64,000 nucleotides of DNA from assembly GCF_028283685.1 (NCBI RefSeq), contig NZ_JAPWKF010000003.1, positions 29,679 through 93,678 on the forward strand. The letters are read 5' to 3'. Position numbers and translations under genes: made by a program. The DNA comes from Edaphobacter sp. GTDB lineage: Bacteria > Acidobacteriota > Terriglobia > Terriglobales > Acidobacteriaceae. This document shows, piece by piece, positions 61,486 to 64,000 of the stretch (positions within the stretch are counted from its first letter, which is position 1; each line of letters starts with the position of its first letter). The notes beneath the pieces were generated by a model. That model did not search any database. It saw only the letters and a program-made list of their open reading frames with translations, and was not told the origin of the DNA.

Positions 61486-62025
61486 ATGACGGAGAAGGAG
61501 AAGATGCTGCGAGGCGAGCTGTATCGCGGGTTCGATGCGGAGCTGATGCAGGACAGGGCACGTTCGGAGGCGCTGATGCTGCGCATGAATGCGATGCCGG
61601 AGGGCGCGGATCGCGATGCGGTGATGCGGGAGCTGCTGGGGTCGGCGGGCGAGGAGACGATTGTGCGGCCGCCGTTCTTCTGCGACTACGGCTACAACAT
61701 CCACATGGGCCGCGGGGTGTTTCTGAACTTCAACTGCGTGGTGCTGGATGTGGTGGAGGTGCGGATCGGCGATGGGACGCAGATTGGCCCGGCGGTGCAG
61801 ATCTATGCGGCGGACCATCCGCGCGACCCGGAGCTGCGAAGGGCGGGGCTGGAGAATGGCCGGCCGGTGGTGATTGGGAAGAATGTGTGGATCGGCGGCG
61901 GCGCGATCATTCTGCCGGGGGTGACGGTGGGGGATGACGCGTTGATCGGCGCAGGAAGCGTGGTGACGAAGGATGTGGCGGCGGGGGCGACGGTGGCGGG
62001 GAATCCGGCGCGTCGGCTGCGGTGA
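61486..62025 (+). CDS. Maltose/galactoside O-acetyltransferase-like (LbetaH)
   Basis: 179 residues. ATG 61486, five bases after GGAGG, gives the family's MTEKEKMLRGELY opening. The left-handed beta-helix follows: FFCDYGYNIHMGRGVFLNFNC, IGPAVQIYAADHPRD with the catalytic His, and KNVWIGGGAIILPGVTVGDD. It acetylates sugars (maa/lacA type). Confidence 0.93.
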   Translation: MTEKEKMLRGELYRGFDAELMQDRARSEALMLRMNAMPEGADRDAVMRELLGSAGEETIVRPPFFCDYGYNIHMGRGVFLNFNCVVLDVVEVRIGDGTQIGPAVQIYAADHPRDPELRRAGLENGRPVVIGKNVWIGGGAIILPGVTVGDDALIGAGSVVTKDVAAGATVAGNPARRLR

Positions 62026-62067
62026 TGGTGGTCACGATGGTGGTGAAGGCCGGGTTGGATCTGTGGT

Positions 62068-62179
62068 GGAGAAGCGGGTTTCTCCACTGAGCGGCTTTGC
62101 CGCTTCGGTCGAAATGACAGCTTTTGGGGTGGTGGAAGAGTGTGAACCCACGTCTTAGAGGAGAGATGTGGGACACCCC
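62068..62179 (-). repeat. GTCAT-family repeat and hairpin, minus-oriented
   Basis: GAGAAGCGGGTTTCTCCACTG...GGTCGAAATGACA (62068-62119) and a hairpin with arms CCCACGTCTT (62147-62156) and GAGATGTGGG (62163-62172); in minus orientation GGGTGTCCCAC begins the element, as on the left arm. Nothing else is seen in 62026-62345. Confidence 0.8.
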
Positions 62180-62345
62180 GTGTTGGTGGCTGGGTGGAGG
62201 GAAGCCGATTCCTCCGCTTCCTGCCCCAGCCCGCAAGGTTCACCCGAACGTCAAAGCCGTTGAGGAGTCCGAAGCTGGCCGGGGACCCTGACTTTCCGCT
62301 GCGCGTCTTCTGTCGGAAGGACAGTGTTTTAACGATGGTGTGGCT

Positions 62346-63053
62346 TCAGGAGACGGCTTGTTTCAGGGCGGCTCGGGCGAGGAGGCGAGTGGAATCGAGG
62401 GTGGGCAGGGGGGAGTTGGTGTCGTTGAGGATGAGGGGGATCTCGGTGCAGCCGAGGAGGACGGCGTCGCAGGTGCACTCGTCGCGGAGGCGGGTGATGA
62501 CCTGCTGGAGGTAGGCGATGGATTCGGGCCTGAAGGCGCCTTGCGGGTCTGCGCCGTAGACGAGTTCGTCCATGATGATGCGGTTGATCTCGGCGCGCTC
62601 CTGGGCGTTGGGGCGGGAGTACTCGATGTGGCGCTCGGTGAGCTGCTCGGGGTAGACGCCGGATTCGACGAGCCACTTGGTTCCGGTGAGGGCGATGCGG
62701 CGGTAGCCTCGTCGGGCGGCCTCGTCGGCGACGACCTTGGCGATGTGGAGCCAGGGCAGGGGGGAGCTCGGGGTGACGTGGAGCATGGCCTGGTGGATGG
62801 TGTTGTCGGGACAGATGAGGAAGTCGGCGCCGGCGGCGTGGAGCTTGTTGGCGGAGGAGAGCATGATGTCGCCGACGGTGTCCCAGTCGCCGCGCTGGAT
62901 GGGGTCCATGTAGTCGGCGAGGGAGTGGGAGTGGAGACTGATCTCGGGGTGGGCGTGGGGGCCGAGGAGGGCGGCGGCCTCGCTGCAGATGGTGCGGTAG
63001 CAGAGGGCGGCTCCTTCGGCGGAGCAGGCGACGATGCCGATATGCCTTGTCAT
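62346..63053 (-). CDS. Aspartate/glutamate racemase family protein
   Basis: 235 residues. Two catalytic cysteines are in place: FLICPDNTIHQ (Cys in CPDNT, in place of the usual CNT) and VLLGCTEIPL. IGIVACSAEGAALCYRTI begins the fold; it probably racemises aspartate or another amino acid without cofactor. Its start codon lies only 16 bases from the panE start on the other strand. Confidence 0.92.
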   Translation of the reverse strand: MTRHIGIVACSAEGAALCYRTICSEAAALLGPHAHPEISLHSHSLADYMDPIQRGDWDTVGDIMLSSANKLHAAGADFLICPDNTIHQAMLHVTPSSPLPWLHIAKVVADEAARRGYRRIALTGTKWLVESGVYPEQLTERHIEYSRPNAQERAEINRIIMDELVYGADPQGAFRPESIAYLQQVITRLRDECTCDAVLLGCTEIPLILNDTNSPLPTLDSTRLLARAALKQAVS

Positions 63054-63069
63054 GCGTGTTCATTTTAGA

Positions 63070-63999
63070 ATGACGCGCATGGCAAGGATAGCGATTGTGG
63101 GTGCAGGGGCAATTGGCGCGGTGGCGGCTTCGCTGCTGCAGGCGGCGGGTGGGCATGAGCTGGCATTGTGTGTGCGGCGTCCGCTGGCGGGGCTGGTGGT
63201 GGAGACGACGGCAGTGGGGATGAGCAGCCGGGTGGAGGAGGAGATTCGTCCGGAGACGGCAGTGAAGGCGTCGATCTGGACGCAGCCGGAGGAGGCGTCG
63301 CCGGTGGACTGGGTGCTGGTGGCGACGAAGGCCTACGACGTGGAGGCAGCGGCGCGCTGGCTGGAGTGGCTGTGCGGCGAGACGACTCCGGTGGCGGTGT
63401 TGCAGAACGGCGTGGAGCACTGCGAGCGGTTCCGGCCGTATATTCCCGCGCACAGGATTGTGCCGGTGATCGTGGACTGCCCGGCGGAGCGCAGGGAGGC
63501 GCGCAAGGGTGTGGACCGCGTGGCGCAGCGAGGGCCGATGAGCCTGCGGGTTCCGGCAGGCGGGCTCGGCGAGGAGTTTGTCGCGCTGTTTGCGGGGTCG
63601 CAGGCGGATGCGGCGGTGAGCGCTGACTGGACGACGGTGGCGTGGAAGAAGCTTTGCCTGAATACGGCGGGGGTGTTGTCGGCGCTGGTGGCGAAGCCTG
63701 CGGGGATTCTGCGCGAGGAGGAGATGGGCGAGCTGGCGCTGGAGCTGGTGCGGGAGTGCGCGGCGGTGGGACGGGCCGAGGGCGCCACGCTGGACGAGGA
63801 CATCGCGGAGCAGGTGCTGGCATCGTCGCGGAGGGCCTCGCCGGATTCGGTGAACTCGCTGCTGGCGGACAGGCTGGCAGGGCGGCCGATGGAGATCGAC
63901 GCACGCAATGGAGCGGTGGTCCGGCTGGGGAAGAAGCATGGGATCGCTACGCCGGCGAATGCGATGGCGGCTGGACTGCTGCGAGCTATGGCGGGGTGA
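63070..63999 (+). CDS. panE: 2-dehydropantoate 2-reductase (ketopantoate reductase)-like
   Basis: 309 residues from ATG 63070 (ATG 63079 is an alternative). IAIVGAGAIGAVAASLLQ is the NADP-binding motif; WVLVATKAYDVEAAA and AWKKLCLNTAGVLSALV (catalytic Lys and Asn) and PSDVNSLL-like SPDSVNSLLADRLAG follow. It reduces ketopantoate to pantoate for coenzyme A synthesis, though the wider ApbA/PanE family includes other hydroxyacid reductases. The stop codon ends one base before the window end. Confidence 0.9.
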   Translation: MTRMARIAIVGAGAIGAVAASLLQAAGGHELALCVRRPLAGLVVETTAVGMSSRVEEEIRPETAVKASIWTQPEEASPVDWVLVATKAYDVEAAARWLEWLCGETTPVAVLQNGVEHCERFRPYIPAHRIVPVIVDCPAERREARKGVDRVAQRGPMSLRVPAGGLGEEFVALFAGSQADAAVSADWTTVAWKKLCLNTAGVLSALVAKPAGILREEEMGELALELVRECAAVGRAEGATLDEDIAEQVLASSRRASPDSVNSLLADRLAGRPMEIDARNGAVVRLGKKHGIATPANAMAAGLLRAMAG

Positions 64000-64000
64000 G

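Noticed and set aside
61363..61818. N-terminal extension of the beta-lactamase-fold protein
   Set aside because: It runs antisense through the acetyltransferase gene and is Arg/His-rich nonsense; the signal peptide sets the start near 61362.

Overview
The window looks like chromosomal DNA of a GC-rich acidobacterium of the Terriglobales/Acidobacteriaceae type (Granulicella, Terriglobus, Edaphobacter and relatives). This is an inference from gene content, from very high GC3, and from the dispersed intergenic repeats; no rRNA or other decisive marker is present. No tRNA, rRNA, CRISPR array, prophage or intact insertion sequence was seen.

The main feature is that the window appears to span the chromosome replication origin. 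Left of about 38 kb the + strand is C-rich in genes of either orientation, and right of about 39 kb it is G-rich. The switch lies at rsmG (38,201-38,791). Around rsmG are nine perfect copies of the ParB-binding palindrome TGTTCCACGTGGAACA (37,490-39,300). parA (39,506-40,477) and parB (40,885-41,865) follow. Just before parA is a cluster of DnaA-box-like sites, including TTATACACA at 39,387. Two families of dispersed intergenic repeats also reverse orientation across this point: + on the left arm, - on the right arm. The housekeeping genes that sit together at many bacterial origins are spread over both sides: dnaN (534), rnpA (3,996), yidD (5,390), rsmG-parAB, yidC (46,462), dnaA (48,529, minus strand) and rpmH (51,936).

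Layout. 0.5-6 kb: dnaN, an effector-binding-domain protein, a DUF882/M15-like secreted peptidase, a PilZ protein, rnpA, an inverted dedA, yidD. 5.7-20.2 kb: metabolic and envelope genes (Rieske oxygenase, SMP-30-like propeller, secreted proteins, a PadR-ABC transporter locus, two esterases, DinB, GNAT, an L,D-transpeptidase). Two genes here, the ABC permease and the L,D-transpeptidase, carry single-base frameshifts. 20.2-24.2 kb: a compositionally distinct block with TetR-SDR and LysR-amidohydrolase (decarboxylase-like) pairs. 24.3-36.7 kb: acyltransferase, ccmCD, TetR-muconolactone-isomerase-like pair, GGDEF, DUF817, LysR-FAD oxidoreductase pair, and a CTP-synthase-like amidotransferase lacking the His/Glu of its triad. 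37-42 kb: origin and partition region. 42.6-50 kb: two small genes, SGNH hydrolase, EAL phosphodiesterase with DUF1059, yidC, dnaA. 50.6-64 kb: rpmH, stress ferritin-like genes, NUDIX, acyltransferase, a BsdCD-type decarboxylase pair, beta-lactamase-fold protein, maltose-acetyltransferase-like, Asp/Glu racemase and PanE.

Working together: DnaA, DnaN, ParA/ParB with the parS cluster and RsmG form the replication/segregation core. RnpA, RpmH, YidC and YidD cover RNase P, the ribosome and membrane insertion. PilZ, GGDEF and EAL proteins indicate cyclic-di-GMP signalling. The Rieske oxygenase, amidohydrolase, muconolactone-isomerase-like and UbiD/BsdD proteins suggest aromatic-acid turnover, but they are not in one operon.
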